From contig OZ022342.1 in assembly GCA_963989245.1 (NCBI GenBank), forward strand, positions 36,261,134 to 36,325,133: a stretch of DNA of 64,000 bases, given 5' to 3'. The position numbers were made by a program, and so were the translations under genes. The notes below the pieces were generated by a model, which searched no databases, was not told where the DNA came from, and was given only the letters and a program-made list of their open reading frames with translations. Every line of letters starts with the position of its first letter. The first letter of the stretch is position 1. This document shows, one piece after another, positions 11,257 to 22,229 of the stretch. The stretch comes from Nansenia antarctica (lineage: Eukaryota > Chordata > Actinopteri > Argentiniformes > Microstomatidae).

Positions 11257-11389
11257 ATGGACGACGAACGGCTGATCCTTGAGGTCGAAAAATATATATT
11301 TTTATATGCGACAAATGATCAATTGTACCATGATGCCCAGGTGAAGGACCGAGCATGGGGTGAGATCGGGTCCACACTTGGATTACCAG
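11257..11389 (+). CDS. Harbinger MADF-BESS protein, exon 1 (MADF N-half)
   Basis: Starts MDDERLILEVEKY, a typical MADF (Myb/SANT-like) opening, and runs through QLYHDAQVKDRAWGEIG. This is the DNA-binding partner that PIF/Harbinger elements encode besides the transposase. The exon ends at CCAG then GTAAG in phase 1. The next exon begins at 22196, a splice of 10.8 kb stretched by insertions. The same first 13 codons survive in the derivative at 56518-57235, which supports this start. Confidence 0.85.
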
Positions 11390-11860
11390 GTAAGATATAA
11401 TGCTACACATCACAATGCTAACGTCAGCTAGCTACATATGATTTTCAATATTGGATGAGCAGCTAACGTTAGCTAGATAGTTAGTTAGCTAGCTAGCCTA
11501 TGAGCTTATGATATAAGTGCATAACAACTGTAAAGCCGGTAGTTTAGTTTTTAAGTTAGCCAACTGCTTGTGGGCTCTATGAATAAGATAAGATAAACTA
11601 GATAGACTTGAATAAATACAGATACTTAAAAGTAGAGATCACACTGCTATGAACGTTTATTGTGTATGTATTTACAATAAACACTAACCAGCCATATGAA
11701 CAACATTCATGCTATATCATATTCATGTTATGAAGAGGGGAGTCCGGACAGCAATAATTTCAGACCAGTGGTGTAATGCTAAATGAATGCATTTGCTTGG
11801 AGGAAAAAGGAGAATTATCTAGGTAGGCTATATGGAAAATTACGTAATATTTTTGCGAGG

Positions 11861-11893
<33 letters not shown>

Positions 11894-12768
11894 GTAGCAC
11901 TACACCTGTTTCATACTGTTTACTGTTAGGCTGGCTGGCACTGGACCCAAGGAGGTGACTCTGAGACAGCGTATGCAAGGAGCCCGTGGGCGCGTTTATT
12001 CAAAAACAGGGGAGGGGAATGCGTGAAGTGTGTGGTGCGTTTAGTGGGATGGTTGTGGGGTGTGTATCTAAACTATGTGTGCGGAATGCAGGCTATGTGT
12101 CACTAACGTGGGTGCGGGGAATGGTAGGCGGGTGTGTTGAGAGTGTGTGTGTGTGTATCACAGGCATGATAATCGCTCACCTTTCGTCGAAATTAGCCGT
12201 TTTGAATCCAAAATAGGTTACTTCCCTGAATCATATAGATCTGTTGAGTTTTTTTTTTTTTTTTTGGGGGGGGGGGGGCGGAGCGGCCCATTAGTCTGGA
12301 ACGCACGTTGAACGTTCGAACGATAACATTTTGATGGGCCGTTGATGGCCCTACCAGGGCTACAGAAAAGCGAAGCAACGTAGCGAACAGGTGCGCAGGT
12401 GTGAAGGGCTGAAACTGTAATGTGCGCATGAAACTCCTTGGTGAAGAAATTGGTGACAGAACGTCAGCCGAGGTTTTTGTATGCTGAGAGAAGACAAGGA
12501 CTGAAGTCGCAAATACTGAGATAAGAATGTAACGTTAACAAAATACAAATTGCTAGCTAACGATAGATGGCTAACTTTGGTACTAACATTTCGTACTAAC
12601 ATTACTAAGTGCAGTACAGATACAGTACAGATAACTACTAACGTTAGCATTGTCAGCCTATTTTGCAAGCTGTTAGCCCCTTTCACACATAGTTCCCTGT
12701 AAATTAAATGGAATCGCAACCCAGGTCCGCCAGTGATTTTCGCCGTTTAATGAGCTAAATGCCCGAAA
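11390..12768. other. Intron sequence of the MADF-BESS gene, nothing recognised
   Basis: AT-rich sequence with an (ATT)n tract at 11868-11894 and a poly-T/poly-G run at 12249-12280. No ORF with family features was seen. Confidence 0.5.
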
Positions 12769-12843
12769 AATATGATGATGAATACATATAAAACTGAGGT
12801 ATGATATATGGCAGATATATGGCAGTCTCAGGCGCCTGTCACG
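12769..12843. repeat. Palindromic-repeat copy, part left of the hAT insertion
   Basis: Sequence from TGATGATGAATACATATA to GCGCCTGTCACG matches one arm of the hairpin at 19994-20300. It continues after the hAT element at 19656 (TCTCCAGTAGC...). Confidence 0.7.
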
Positions 12844-13427
12844 CAGTGGCGGCTGGCCGATAGAGGGCGCTGGGGCGCCGCCCCCACCTTCACTTCCTAG
12901 TTGCGATTTGTAAAAGTTTTTTTTTTAAATAAACATTGTTTATTCACAAAATGCGGCTGATATTCTGTCGGCGCCTATCAGCATTCATTAAAAATCCTCC
13001 AATACAATAAACATTTTATCTGTGTGTGTGTAAAATTCACTGTTAAAATACATAGGGGGAGGAGTCGGGGCGCCGGCCGAATGCAAGTCTATGGCAGGCC
13101 AAATACTTTTGGCTTACACGTGAGCTGTAGCAGCGCTCCAATTGGCTGTCTCCTATTTCTCGGCCGGGGCGCAAAAATTGCGCCCTGAATATCCGGTTGT
13201 ATAGCAGAAAATGCATATGCTAAGGACTTCCGACTTCCGGGGCAGCATGGATTGAACGCACGCACGACTGCTCTCCTAACAAATTAAGTTTTTTACAATG
13301 TAAGGAGGATTTATTTCTGTAAACAAATTGAACAAATGGATTAGAAGGAGGCATCTTTTGTTCCTAACTTGAGGATATTGCAACTGGACCTATTGTGGTC
13401 GCAATCTCCGCACCGGCTGTTTGTTGA

Positions 13428-14263
13428 TTGTTTGATATAGGTTACTCAAGTTGTATGGCCAACGCCGCTGGCAGCAGAGAGTTAAGAAATCGAAGAAGCG
13501 ATCTAAAACAAAAAGTTACATTGATGGACCGCGGAGAACTTGCATCAATTATGAGAGAAGTCATACGTGAAGAGCTTGACTCAGCATTTGATCTGAAACT
13601 TAAACCAATTAAAGAATGTCTTGATTCACTCCGCAAGGATATGATTTCCAATACGACCAAGGTAAAGGACCTGGAAACAGCCGCTAACGAGACGGAACGC
13701 CGTCTAACTGATATCGAACAAAAACGTTCTCAATCACAGTCGGATAATATGTCACTGAAACAGAAAATTGAACAGATTGAAGCACGTAGCCGCAGTTTTA
13801 ATATTCGAGTGTTGGGACTGCCTGAAGACAGTGAGAAAGGCAATCCCACTGCTTTTATGAATTCCCTGTTATGCGACGTGTTTGGTGCCGACAAGCTGGG
13901 ACCTCAACCCCTCATCAACATCGCACGGGTCCCCGTCTGGAGGGAGGCAAGACGCGGAGCATGATTGCACGGCTGTTCAACCTGGAGACGAGGAGGCTCA
14001 TTCTACGCCTGGCAGGGGAATCTGCTGGCAACCTGAAGTTCCAGGGGAAGAGGATCCACATCTACCCCAACCTTACAGCCGAGTTGGTCAAACGAAGAGC
14101 GTTATTCAACGAGGTGCTGGGACATCTGCGGGAGGCTAACGTGAGGTATGGGCTGTTATTTCCACGCAAGCTGATTGTCACATTTGCTAACAACACTGCC
14201 TCCTTCACGGACCACAGAGAGGCCATGGCACACTACATCCAGGTAATTAAACCAACTCTATAA
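13428..14263 (+). pseudogene. L1 ORF1 (RNA-binding) remnant, one frameshift
   Basis: The first frame (to about 13960) gives an N-terminal basic region, a long heptad coiled coil (LKPIKECLDSLRKDM to KQKIEQIEARSRS) and the RRM start FNIRVLGLPEDSE. Near 13900-13960 the frame shifts, and the RRM/C-terminal domain continues as RLILRLAGESAG, GKRIHIYPNL, ALFNEVLGHLREANVRYGLL and PRKLIVTFAN to a stop at 14263. The order matches L1 ORF1p (Transposase_22). Nothing resembling ORF2 follows, so only the 5' part of an L1 is present. Confidence 0.82.
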
Positions 14264-14812
14264 TCCTGACTACATCAATGGCTAACATCAATACCTGAAC
14301 AACAGCCCACTATATGGGCAATGTGACAGTAGACAATGTAATGAATCCTGGATTGATGGAGATGCCTATAGGCTACGTGACATTTAATTGGAGTCCCTGA
14401 CTATGACGAATATATGATATGTATGTATATATGAATAACAATTGGTATGGATCAATGTATACCTCTTATTAGATTATAAATACTCTGGTTGTTATGTTTG
14501 CCCTTTGGTTGACAGCAAAAGAGGGAGAGAGGAGGATAGGGAGGGAGAGAAGGAGAGAGAGCAGGATGGTGTCGGCACACCAGAGAGAGAGAGAGCAAGA
14601 ACCAGGTGAGAAAGTGGACAGGTAGTCAAGACCACATAAGTAAGTAGCCTTGAGAACCGATGGTTCTCGAGCCTAATGGCCCATAGGGAAGGAGCCTATC
14701 TCCTGTTTCCGTAGCGTGAGGCGGCTTAATGTACAAGTTAGTACACCCCCTGGACATGACGCTGGTATGTCGCAGGGTCTTACCCCCTGGGGGGGGGGGG
14801 GGGGGGTCCATG
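14264..14812. other. Non-coding remainder between L1 ORF1 and the Gypsy element
   Basis: Includes a GA-rich tract (14520-14600) and a G18 run near 14789-14806. No coding feature was recognised. Confidence 0.5.
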
Positions 14813-14817
14813 CCACG

Positions 14818-15019
14818 TGTGATATTCTGACGTGTAGCAAGAATATAATGTATAAATGATGAGACACACACTGGATATCAATTGGACTCTTTAGTTATTC
14901 GATGTGCACGCATTACAGCATATGCATTCACTGACTCCGGACTGCGCATGACCGGGTCTTGACTCTTGACAGTGTATCGAGTCTACCACCAGGTGGCAGT
15001 AGGTGGTCTAAACATTACA
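14818..15019 (-). repeat. Gypsy 1 3' LTR
   Basis: 202 bp, TGTGATATTC...AACATTACA on the + strand. Preceded in element sense by a purine-rich tract (complement of 15020-15036). Confidence 0.93.
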
Positions 15020-15132
15020 TCACTCCTTTTTTTTTAATAAATGATAAAGTGCATAACATTCAAACAGTCCATTAACTTGGAACATTGTTAACCCAGAAGA
15101 ACATGTTAACAGTCCTTTGGTACTCCTGCTCT

Positions 15133-18100
15133 TTAATCGAAGTCACGCAGGTATGCGGGAGGTTGTCTGTTCTCCCTAACTGGATACCTCGGCGGAGGTG
15201 CGGGTGGAGGCGTAGCTGGGCCTACTTCCTCACTGACCTCTGAACTTAAGTCCATTAGAGTGTCTGGGTTGTCTCGGACAATCTTCTTAAAGAATGAACT
15301 GTTCCTAGTGGTGGTGTAACCACTTCTTCCAGCTGTTATCATGGAACCTTTGACATCGATTACTGTGAGCGGCTCTGCGTTGTAAGGCGTAGTAAGCTTG
15401 TTCTGTTTTGGTTGACGACACAGGACGGTGTCTCCTGGCTTGATGTCAGAAGGCGTAGCGTGTCGTCGAGCATCTGAGAGAGCTTTCATCTTTGCCTTGG
15501 CCTCTCTGTCGATTCTGCGTATCTCTTCGTCAGCAGGGATGGTGATTGTGTCTGCTGAGGGTAGCTTGGTGGTCATCTTCCGTTGGAATAGTAACTCGGC
15601 AGGTGACGTGTTCGTCGTGCTGTGGGGAGTGGACCTGTACTCACGCAGGAAGACGTGCAGCTGTTGTTTCCATGGCATCCTCTGCATCTGGGCGATTCTG
15701 AGTACTTTCCCGACGGTGCGCATGAATCTCTCAGCTGTGGCATTAGCTTGTGGCCATAGAGGTGTTATCTTCCTGTGCTTGAACCCTAGGTAGTTGGCAA
15801 ACTCAGCGAACTGGTTGCTGTTGAAAGGAGGTCCGTTGTCAGTCTTAACAATTCTTGGGATTCCAAACATGGAGAAGACTTTGTCCATGACTGGTATGAC
15901 TGTGTTTGCTGAGGTAGATCGAATTGGCTCAACAATTGGGTATCGTGTGTAGTCATCGACTATAACTAACAGATATTCTCCCGATGGGAGTGGGCCATAA
16001 AAGTCAGCACTAACACTGTGCCATGGTGCGTCTGGCAGCTCAGACATTTTGAGTGGTTCGGTCCGGGTAACTGGAGTGTTCACTTGACATGGGAGGCAGG
16101 TCTTGGTGATGGTCTCTACCTGTTGGTCTATGGTAGGGAACCATACCTTTTCTCTGAGTAGGGCCTTTGTCTTAGCTACGCCCTGGTGGCTTTCATGAGC
16201 AATCTGCAGCGCCCTCTGCTGTAGAGCTGCAGGTATGACAATCCTGGTGCCTCGCAGTATGATGTCGTTACCTGTGGACACTGTGAGTTCATCACTGACG
16301 AGCTTGTATGGTTTCAGTGCAGCAGCACCTGGTGAGCGGTCTGTGATTAAACGCCATGAGTTATTTCTGATGTGTGCACTGACCTGTTGCAGGAGTGTGT
16401 CTTTCAATGTCTCTCGCTGTATCTCTTGTAGTGTCATCGCCTTGGGTGTTGCTTGAAGTGCTACGAAGTTAACGTACTCCTCTGCAACCTTGGATGCTCT
16501 TGTGTTCTGTGACGACTGTACCGGGAGAGGGTGTCTAGACATGTAGTCAGCTGGATTGTCAGCTCCTTTTCTATATTCCACTCTGAAGTTGTACGGCTGT
16601 AGTCTGAGGCCCCATCTCTCGATCCGTGCAGGTTGTTTTGATCTCGGGTTATTCCATATCATCTCCAATGGTTTGTGGTCGGTTACCATGGTGAATGGAT
16701 GTCCATACAGATACAGGTGAAAATGTTCGCAGCTCCAGATGATGGCTAGGGCCTCACGTTCTGTTTGCGAGTATCTCGTTTCTACATCACTGAGTGCGCG
16801 GCTGGCGTAGGCTATGATGCGCTTCTCTCCCCCTCCTCCTTTCTGACAGAGGATGGCGCCTAGCCCCACCGGACTTCCATCAACAATGAGCTCCGTCTCC
16901 TTCCTGGGATCGAAATATGACATTGTTGTGTCGCTCGTCAGGCTGTCCTTGAGCGTCTGGAGTGCCGTAGCTTGATCACTGCCCCACTGCCACGGAGCGT
17001 CCTTCTTCGTGAGCCCACGGAGCGGTGCAGTGATGGTTGAGTAGTCCTTTATGAACCTGGCGCAGTAGTTGGCCATGCCCAGAAGACTTCTGATCTCACC
17101 TGGATCTTTGGGGTCGCTGGCGTCGTGAATGGCTGACACCTTCTTTGGATCTGCAGAAATCCCGTCGGCAGAAAAAATGAACCCAAAGAATTCAAGGCGC
17201 TGCTTGTTGAATTCGCATTTGTTGCGATTGAGTGTCAAACCACTGTCTTTCAGTCTTTTAAACACTGCTCTCAGAGTGTCGTCGTGTGCTTCCTGAGAGA
17301 CGCCATAGATGATGATGTCATTGCTGAGGTTCTTCACGCCCGGTATACCTTGCAGCGTCTGGCAGATGGCGTTCTGGAACACTTCAGCGGCGGATGATAT
17401 ACCGAAGTTCAGGCGTTTGTATCTTCTTAGCCCGAGGTGTGTTGTGAACGTTGTGATGTAACGACTCTCTGGATGCAGCTCGAGCTGGTGGTAGCCTGCT
17501 GTGAGGTCCAACTTCGAGAATACCTTGGCACCGTTCAGCTCGTGTATTACATCGTCCATTGTTGGGGTGATATGTCGTTCTCGCTGAATTGCTGTGTTCG
17601 CCTGACGCATATCAACGCAGATTCGGACTTTATCAGGGTCTTTTGGCTTCGGTGGTGTGACGATCGGGGAAACCCAGGGTGTTGGTCCAGATATAGTTTC
17701 AATGATACCGTCGTTCTCCAGCTTCTGAAGCTCCGCCTCGACCTTCTGACGGACATGGAAAGGGACCCGTCTGTGCGGCTGGCACGTCGGTTGGATGTCG
17801 GGGTCTATATGCAGTTTCACCTGGAAGTCTTTCAGCTTTCCGATTCCGGTGAAAAGCTCTGGGTAGCTCTGCACGAGCTCATCTGCGACAGTACGCCCAC
17901 TGGGTGGCATCACTGGCGGCGTGTTCACCATATTGATGATCTGGATCAGCCCTAGTTCACTGGCAGTTGCGTAGCTGAGCAGAGATTGTCCGGCGTCGCC
18001 TCTGAGAACGTAGAACACACTCTCTGTCCGCTTGTTAGTAGCCTGTACTTTGCATGCAAATTTACCAATGATAGGTAGAGCGTTGTTGGACCCATATGGA

Positions 18101-19140
18101 AATATTTTGATCATGGCTGTGCTGAGCATAGGCTTTGGGTCAAGTGTGTTTAACACATCTTCATTAATTATGTTGACAGCTGCTCCTGAATCAATCAGTA
18201 TTTTAACACTGACACCATTCAGCTTGATGTTGGTCTGGGGTTGCTGTATACTTGTGCTGTTGATTACATACACATACCTTTCGTCTCCACTTGATGAGTC
18301 TCTTGATTTGGTCTCGGAGCATGCTGTCACCTGGTTCACTTTCTTAGTGCTCCGCTGCTTGTAGTGAGCTGTGTCTTCCTCTTGGCTTTGATGTGCAAAT
18401 TTCTGACCACGGCAGTGTTTGGCATAGTGGTTAGGCTTTCCACAGGCCCTGCAGTCCTTCCCTCTGGCTGGACAGTCACCCTCGTGTGGATAATTTCCTC
18501 CACAGTTTCTACATTGCAAGCTCTTCTCTTTGTGCCTGTATGCTGCATGTTGCTGTTTGGCGCCCTTGAGATGCAGTGCATTGATTGCGGTGACAGCCTT
18601 CTCTTCTATGCTTTCTGCCTGTTGTTCAGAGATCTCTAACATTCTCCCTAGGTCTAACATATTAGTCAAAGTCATGTTTGGCTCTCTGAGCGCTCTCCTG
18701 CGCAGCCGTGATGAGGTACAGCTCTGTATTATTTGCGCGACTATTTCTCTGTCTGCATCTGCAAATTCACAATCTTTAGCTAGCATCCTCAGTCTGGTAT
18801 GAAATGTGTCTAAAGACTCACCGGGAAGCTGTATGGCTTGTCTGAACTTGTACACAAGGTAGTGTGTGTTCTTTTTCGGTGAGAAATATCCGTGGAGCTT
18901 CGTCTTTGTGTTTTCATAGTCATCACTGTCGTCAGCCAGCGTGTCGTAGATATCATGGACTCTCTCTCCAGCTAAGTGAAGCAGCAGTGCCCTTTTCCTT
19001 ATTTCTTGAGTAATGTTTGTGGCTACGGTGTAATTTTCAAATCGGTTGATCCATTTGTTCCATCGCGTTCCAAGCGAACTGGGATCGGTTTCTGTGTCGA
19101 ATGGCTGTATGGCCATGTGGCCCGAAAATGCCGACTGCAT
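15133..19140 (-). CDS. Gypsy 1 Gag-Pol, 1335 aa, uninterrupted
   Basis: One ORF. Gag occupies about residues 1-200, followed by two Cys knuckles (CRNCGGNYPHEGDC, CRACGKPNHYAKHC). The aspartic protease has LIDSGAAVNII. RT runs from VRICVDMRQANTAI through the catalytic region near residue 607. RNase H begins at ELIVDGSPVGLGAIL. The integrase has an HHCC finger (HESHQGVAKTK, CLPCQ) and DDE residues (SADFYGP, KTDNGPPF, NATAERFMR). At the RT active site the protein reads LSNDIII: Asn occupies the place of the first Asp of the YxDD-type box. Despite the intact frame and young LTRs, reverse transcription by this copy is doubtful. It ends DFD at 15133. Confidence 0.93.
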   Translation of the reverse strand: MQSAFSGHMAIQPFDTETDPSSLGTRWNKWINRFENYTVATNITQEIRKRALLLHLAGERVHDIYDTLADDSDDYENTKTKLHGYFSPKKNTHYLVYKFRQAIQLPGESLDTFHTRLRMLAKDCEFADADREIVAQIIQSCTSSRLRRRALREPNMTLTNMLDLGRMLEISEQQAESIEEKAVTAINALHLKGAKQQHAAYRHKEKSLQCRNCGGNYPHEGDCPARGKDCRACGKPNHYAKHCRGQKFAHQSQEEDTAHYKQRSTKKVNQVTACSETKSRDSSSGDERYVYVINSTSIQQPQTNIKLNGVSVKILIDSGAAVNIINEDVLNTLDPKPMLSTAMIKIFPYGSNNALPIIGKFACKVQATNKRTESVFYVLRGDAGQSLLSYATASELGLIQIINMVNTPPVMPPSGRTVADELVQSYPELFTGIGKLKDFQVKLHIDPDIQPTCQPHRRVPFHVRQKVEAELQKLENDGIIETISGPTPWVSPIVTPPKPKDPDKVRICVDMRQANTAIQRERHITPTMDDVIHELNGAKVFSKLDLTAGYHQLELHPESRYITTFTTHLGLRRYKRLNFGISSAAEVFQNAICQTLQGIPGVKNLSNDIIIYGVSQEAHDDTLRAVFKRLKDSGLTLNRNKCEFNKQRLEFFGFIFSADGISADPKKVSAIHDASDPKDPGEIRSLLGMANYCARFIKDYSTITAPLRGLTKKDAPWQWGSDQATALQTLKDSLTSDTTMSYFDPRKETELIVDGSPVGLGAILCQKGGGGEKRIIAYASRALSDVETRYSQTEREALAIIWSCEHFHLYLYGHPFTMVTDHKPLEMIWNNPRSKQPARIERWGLRLQPYNFRVEYRKGADNPADYMSRHPLPVQSSQNTRASKVAEEYVNFVALQATPKAMTLQEIQRETLKDTLLQQVSAHIRNNSWRLITDRSPGAAALKPYKLVSDELTVSTGNDIILRGTRIVIPAALQQRALQIAHESHQGVAKTKALLREKVWFPTIDQQVETITKTCLPCQVNTPVTRTEPLKMSELPDAPWHSVSADFYGPLPSGEYLLVIVDDYTRYPIVEPIRSTSANTVIPVMDKVFSMFGIPRIVKTDNGPPFNSNQFAEFANYLGFKHRKITPLWPQANATAERFMRTVGKVLRIAQMQRMPWKQQLHVFLREYRSTPHSTTNTSPAELLFQRKMTTKLPSADTITIPADEEIRRIDREAKAKMKALSDARRHATPSDIKPGDTVLCRQPKQNKLTTPYNAEPLTVIDVKGSMITAGRSGYTTTRNSSFFKKIVRDNPDTLMDLSSEVSEEVGPATPPPAPPPRYPVRENRQPPAYLRDFD

Positions 19141-19266
19141 GATACTAGCGTTAGCCTGGGTAGCTTAGCTTAGCTTCTTGCTAGCTAACTACTCACTTCG
19201 ACTTTTCCGGACGGATTCTTCTTCTTCCTCCTTCAAAAATCGACACTGGTGGCGTTTCCACTTTGA

Positions 19267-19279
19267 ATCCTCGTCGCCA
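19267..19279 (-). other. Primer-binding site, tRNA-Ser-like
   Basis: In element sense TGGCGACGAGGAT begins one base inside the 5' LTR. It complements the 3' end of a eukaryotic tRNA-Ser(GCT) as I know it (CCA plus the CGACGAGG stem complement). The Gypsy element at 42007 uses the same primer family. Confidence 0.75.
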
Positions 19280-19280
19280 T

Positions 19281-19482
19281 TGTGATATTCTGACGTGTAG
19301 CAAGAATATAATGTATAAATGATGAGACACACACTGGATATCAATTGGACTCTTTAGTTATTCGATGTGCACGCATTACAGCATATGCATTCACTGACTC
19401 CGGACTGCGCATGACCGGGTCTTGACTCTTGACAGTGTATCGAGTCTACCACCAGGTGGCAGTAGGTGGTCTAAACATTACA
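19281..19482 (-). repeat. Gypsy 1 5' LTR
   Basis: 202 bp and identical to the other LTR as read; flanked on the right by the CCACG duplication. Confidence 0.93.
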
Positions 19483-19655
19483 CCACGGTCCATGCCACCC
19501 CCCCAAGGCAGCAAACCTAGGGGAAACACTGTTATTCTCATGCTAAAATCGACTGTAAATCCAGATTTTAAAGTTGATATTCTTCCCCGTGGAGCATGCC
19601 CCCATAACCTGTGCCCCACCCAAAATGTTTAGCACCAGCCGCCACTGCTGTCACG

Positions 19656-19993
19656 TCTCCAGTAGCTACATTAGAACTTTGCATCCTTTGATACATATAA
19701 GGATCTTGTAACTTCGCAAACAATGGCAAAATGTAAATAGTTTACTCTATGTTCAACTGGAAAAGGTAGTGACAGAAGATTTTCGTGTTTTGATTTCGCT
19801 GGGAGTTCGTTAAAAATGCCTTTCCACCAAAGAACCGTGGAGCCGCGCCGTGTGAGCAGGCTGAGGGTCATACAATATCTGTATATTAAAGGCAACGCCG
19901 CGGTAGTTGAACATAGAGTAAACTATTTCAATTCTGCCATTGTTTGCGAAGTTACAAGATCATTACATCCCGTCAAGATCCTTGATGATATAA
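19656..19993. repeat. Palindromic-repeat copy, part right of the hAT insertion
   Basis: Continues the interrupted repeat (TTAGAACTTTGCATCCTTTG, then a GTTCAACTGG-type centre). A related second centre near 19907-19970 contains TTGAACATAGAGTAAAC. Confidence 0.6.
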
Positions 19994-20300
19994 ATATGAT
20001 GATAAATACATATAAAACGGCACATATATGGCAGTCTCATGCGCCTGTCACGTCTCCAGTACATTAGAACTTCGCATCCTTTGATACATATGGCGGGATG
20101 TAAGGATCTGTAACTTTGCCGCGGCAGTTGAACATAGAGTAAACTATTTCAATGTTGCCATTGTTTGCAAAGTTACAAGATCCTTACATCCCGCCATATG
20201 TATCAAAGGATGCGAAGTTCTAATGTACTGGAGACGTGACAGGCGCGTGAGACTGACATATATATCATACCTCCGTTTTATATGTATTTATCATCATATT
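19994..20300. repeat. Long palindrome: two ~125-130-bp inverted arms around a 47-bp loop
   Basis: Arm 19994-20119 is the near-perfect complement of arm 20167-20300. Shared blocks include CGCCTGTCACGTCTCCAGT against ACTGGAGACGTGACAGGCG, and GCATCCTTTGATACATATGG against its complement. It behaves like a foldback or MITE-type repeat, with related copies next to it. Confidence 0.85.
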
Positions 20301-21188
20301 TTTCGATATATAACGGAAGTATGATATATGGCAGATATATGGTATATATATATATGTGTTGAGCTTGGGTGCACATGAATCGCGTATGAACAATAAGTAA
20401 AGCAGACTCTGTATTCTCTTCAGCATGTCTTCGGTAAGTTTATTCACAGACTGACAACAGACTCGACAGTCAACGTAGTGACAACACATTAGGACGTACC
20501 TTCATACAAGAACAGAATAACAGTGCGACTGCTACCGTAGTACACAGACTAAGGGCGTCATCAAATATATATATATATACTATATACAGTATATATATAT
20601 ATATTTATTTTATTTTTTAATCGCGCCCCCCCTGCAGTACCCCCCACGCCCCACAGGGAAACACTGTACTAGCTTATATTAAAGCTGCACTGTTGCGCAT
20701 TTCATGAGAAGTTGTCAGTCTAGTTTCTTATACAACATATGTGTATGTTTACATGTGAACATGTAAAGATACTTTATTTGCACTTAATTATACATTCATA
20801 TTTTCGTTTTTGTACAGAAACAACTCACTAAAATTGACTATTGCATAACTGATTTGGAGGGAAAAAATCCACCTCTACCCCCCCCATTCTGTACCATGCC
20901 ATATCGTGGCTTTTGCTGAAATGACGCCACTGGTCTCGTAGCCTATTGGAGTGTGTGTGTGTGTGTGTGTGTGAGTGAGGGAGAGTGAGAGGGAGAGCTT
21001 TTGTGAGCCCGCATGTATGATGTGTCTCTTTCTGGTACCCCAATAATCTTTTTTGTCTCTCAGTCTCCGACTGCCCTAGCAGGATCCGGGTCTCATATCC
21101 TTCTCACCTTTTTCACCCCGACCTGTTTTCATGCCTGCTATCAGCAACCAGTCCAAGTGGAGGGCAGGGGAGCGCGAGCCAGGCTGAC
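20301..21188. other. Intron or spacer, only simple repeats
   Basis: Contains (TA)n at 20567-20612 and (GT)n at 20952-20973. No gene was recognised. Confidence 0.5.
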
Positions 21189-22114
21189 TCAACAATTCAG
21201 TCTTCCTCTATTTACAACCCTGTCTTGCCAGGACACTTTTCCTTCCCCACTGAAATATGTGGAAAACATGTCCTGCACAGTGTAGGCAGCCCTCCCTGCT
21301 CGATTGGCCCCAACAGGTCGTAGTCGCAGAGCCTGCTCCAGCCTTTGCCCACAATCATCAGCCTCTTGCTGCAGGGCCCTGGCTTCCTGAGGGGTCAGTA
21401 GGTAGTTGTGCAAGATGCATGCTGCCAGCACCACCTTGTCTACATGTGCTGGCAGCATGTTGAGCCTTGTATAAAGTGCCCTCCACCTAGCAGCAAGGAT
21501 GCCAAAGGCACCTTCAACGATCATCCTCGCCCTGGATAATCTGTAGTTAAACACCCCCTTCTCCTTGGGCAGATCTTTCCCTGGATAAGGCCTCATGAGA
21601 TAGCTCCTGAGGGGAAACACAGCATCTCCCACCATGACATAAGGCATTTCCCCCAGTTCACCAGAGCCTGGCAGGGGGGGTCTTCCTGGGAACATTCAGT
21701 GTTCCCGCTTCCATCCCCTTCCCGAGCCTTGACTCGGAATAAATCCCAGAATCACTGTTCCTGCCGTAGCCTCCTACTTGGATGACCCGGAACCTGTAGT
21801 CTGCGTCAACCAGGGCCAGTAAAACAATAGAAACAGTTTTTTTGTAATAAAAAAAAAGGCTTCCAGAGTTTGGAGGTGCCTGTATAAGAACATGCTTGCC
21901 ATCGATAGCTCCTAGGCAATTTGGAAAGTTCCATCTCGACCAAAAACGTTTCGCTATGTCCTTCCAGGCATCCTCCGTTGGCGTGGGCATTTCTGTCTCC
22001 ATCATCGATTCAATGATGGCGTCACACGTCATGTATATGCTCATTGCCACTGTCTTTCGTCCTAGGCGGTAGCTGTAGGCTAGGCTTGCAAAGGTCTCGC
22101 CAGTTGCCAGGAAC
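21189..22114 (-). pseudogene. Harbinger DDE transposase, exon 2 (one frameshift)
   Basis: Joined in phase to exon 1 (LR then FLATGETFASLAYSYRLG). It carries the HARBI1-like catalytic domain: CLGAIDGKHVLI (first Asp), GRNSDSGIYSES (second Asp) and MIVEGAFGILAARWRAL (Glu), followed by VLAACILHNYLL. The only defect seen is a one-base frameshift at the G8 run near 21674-21682, between TLNVP and PLPGSGELGEMP. A homopolymer makes a sequencing error possible, so the gene may be intact in reality. Confidence 0.85.
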
Positions 22115-22195
22115 CTGTGTGCAAAGACAGGATATTAGTACATTCTTTAAGTACAATAATTCATGAACATCTAACCATTATGTTTCAACCAACAG

Positions 22196-22229
22196 GTGCT
22201 GAATGCAAAGAGAGATGGAGATCACTCAG
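22196..22229 (+). CDS. Harbinger MADF-BESS protein, exon 2, part before the hAT insertion
   Basis: Follows an acceptor (CCAACAG) and reads GAECKERWRSL, the conserved end of the MADF helix bundle. It is cut by a hAT element at 22230 within the codons for SLRD. Confidence 0.82.

Larger units (their letters stand above)
14818..19482 (-). mobile_element. Gypsy-type LTR retrotransposon 1, LTRs identical as read (TSD CCACG)
   Basis: Two 202-bp LTRs (14818-15019 and 19281-19482, TG...CA) show no difference by eye. They are flanked by CCACG at 14813-14817 and 19483-19487. The element reads on the minus strand: 5' LTR on the right, PBS at 19267-19279, gag-pol 19140-15133, then a purine-rich tract and the 3' LTR. 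No env-like ORF. Confidence 0.95.
12844..19647. mobile_element. hAT element with TSD CTGTCACG, nested in a palindromic repeat
   Basis: The ends are CAGTGGCGGCTGG and its complement, flanked by 8-bp CTGTCACG at 12836-12843 and 19648-19655. The uninterrupted target appears as a related copy at 20047-20060 (GCCTGTCACGTCTCC). No hAT transposase is left. The interior holds an L1 ORF1 region and a complete Gypsy element. Confidence 0.88.
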
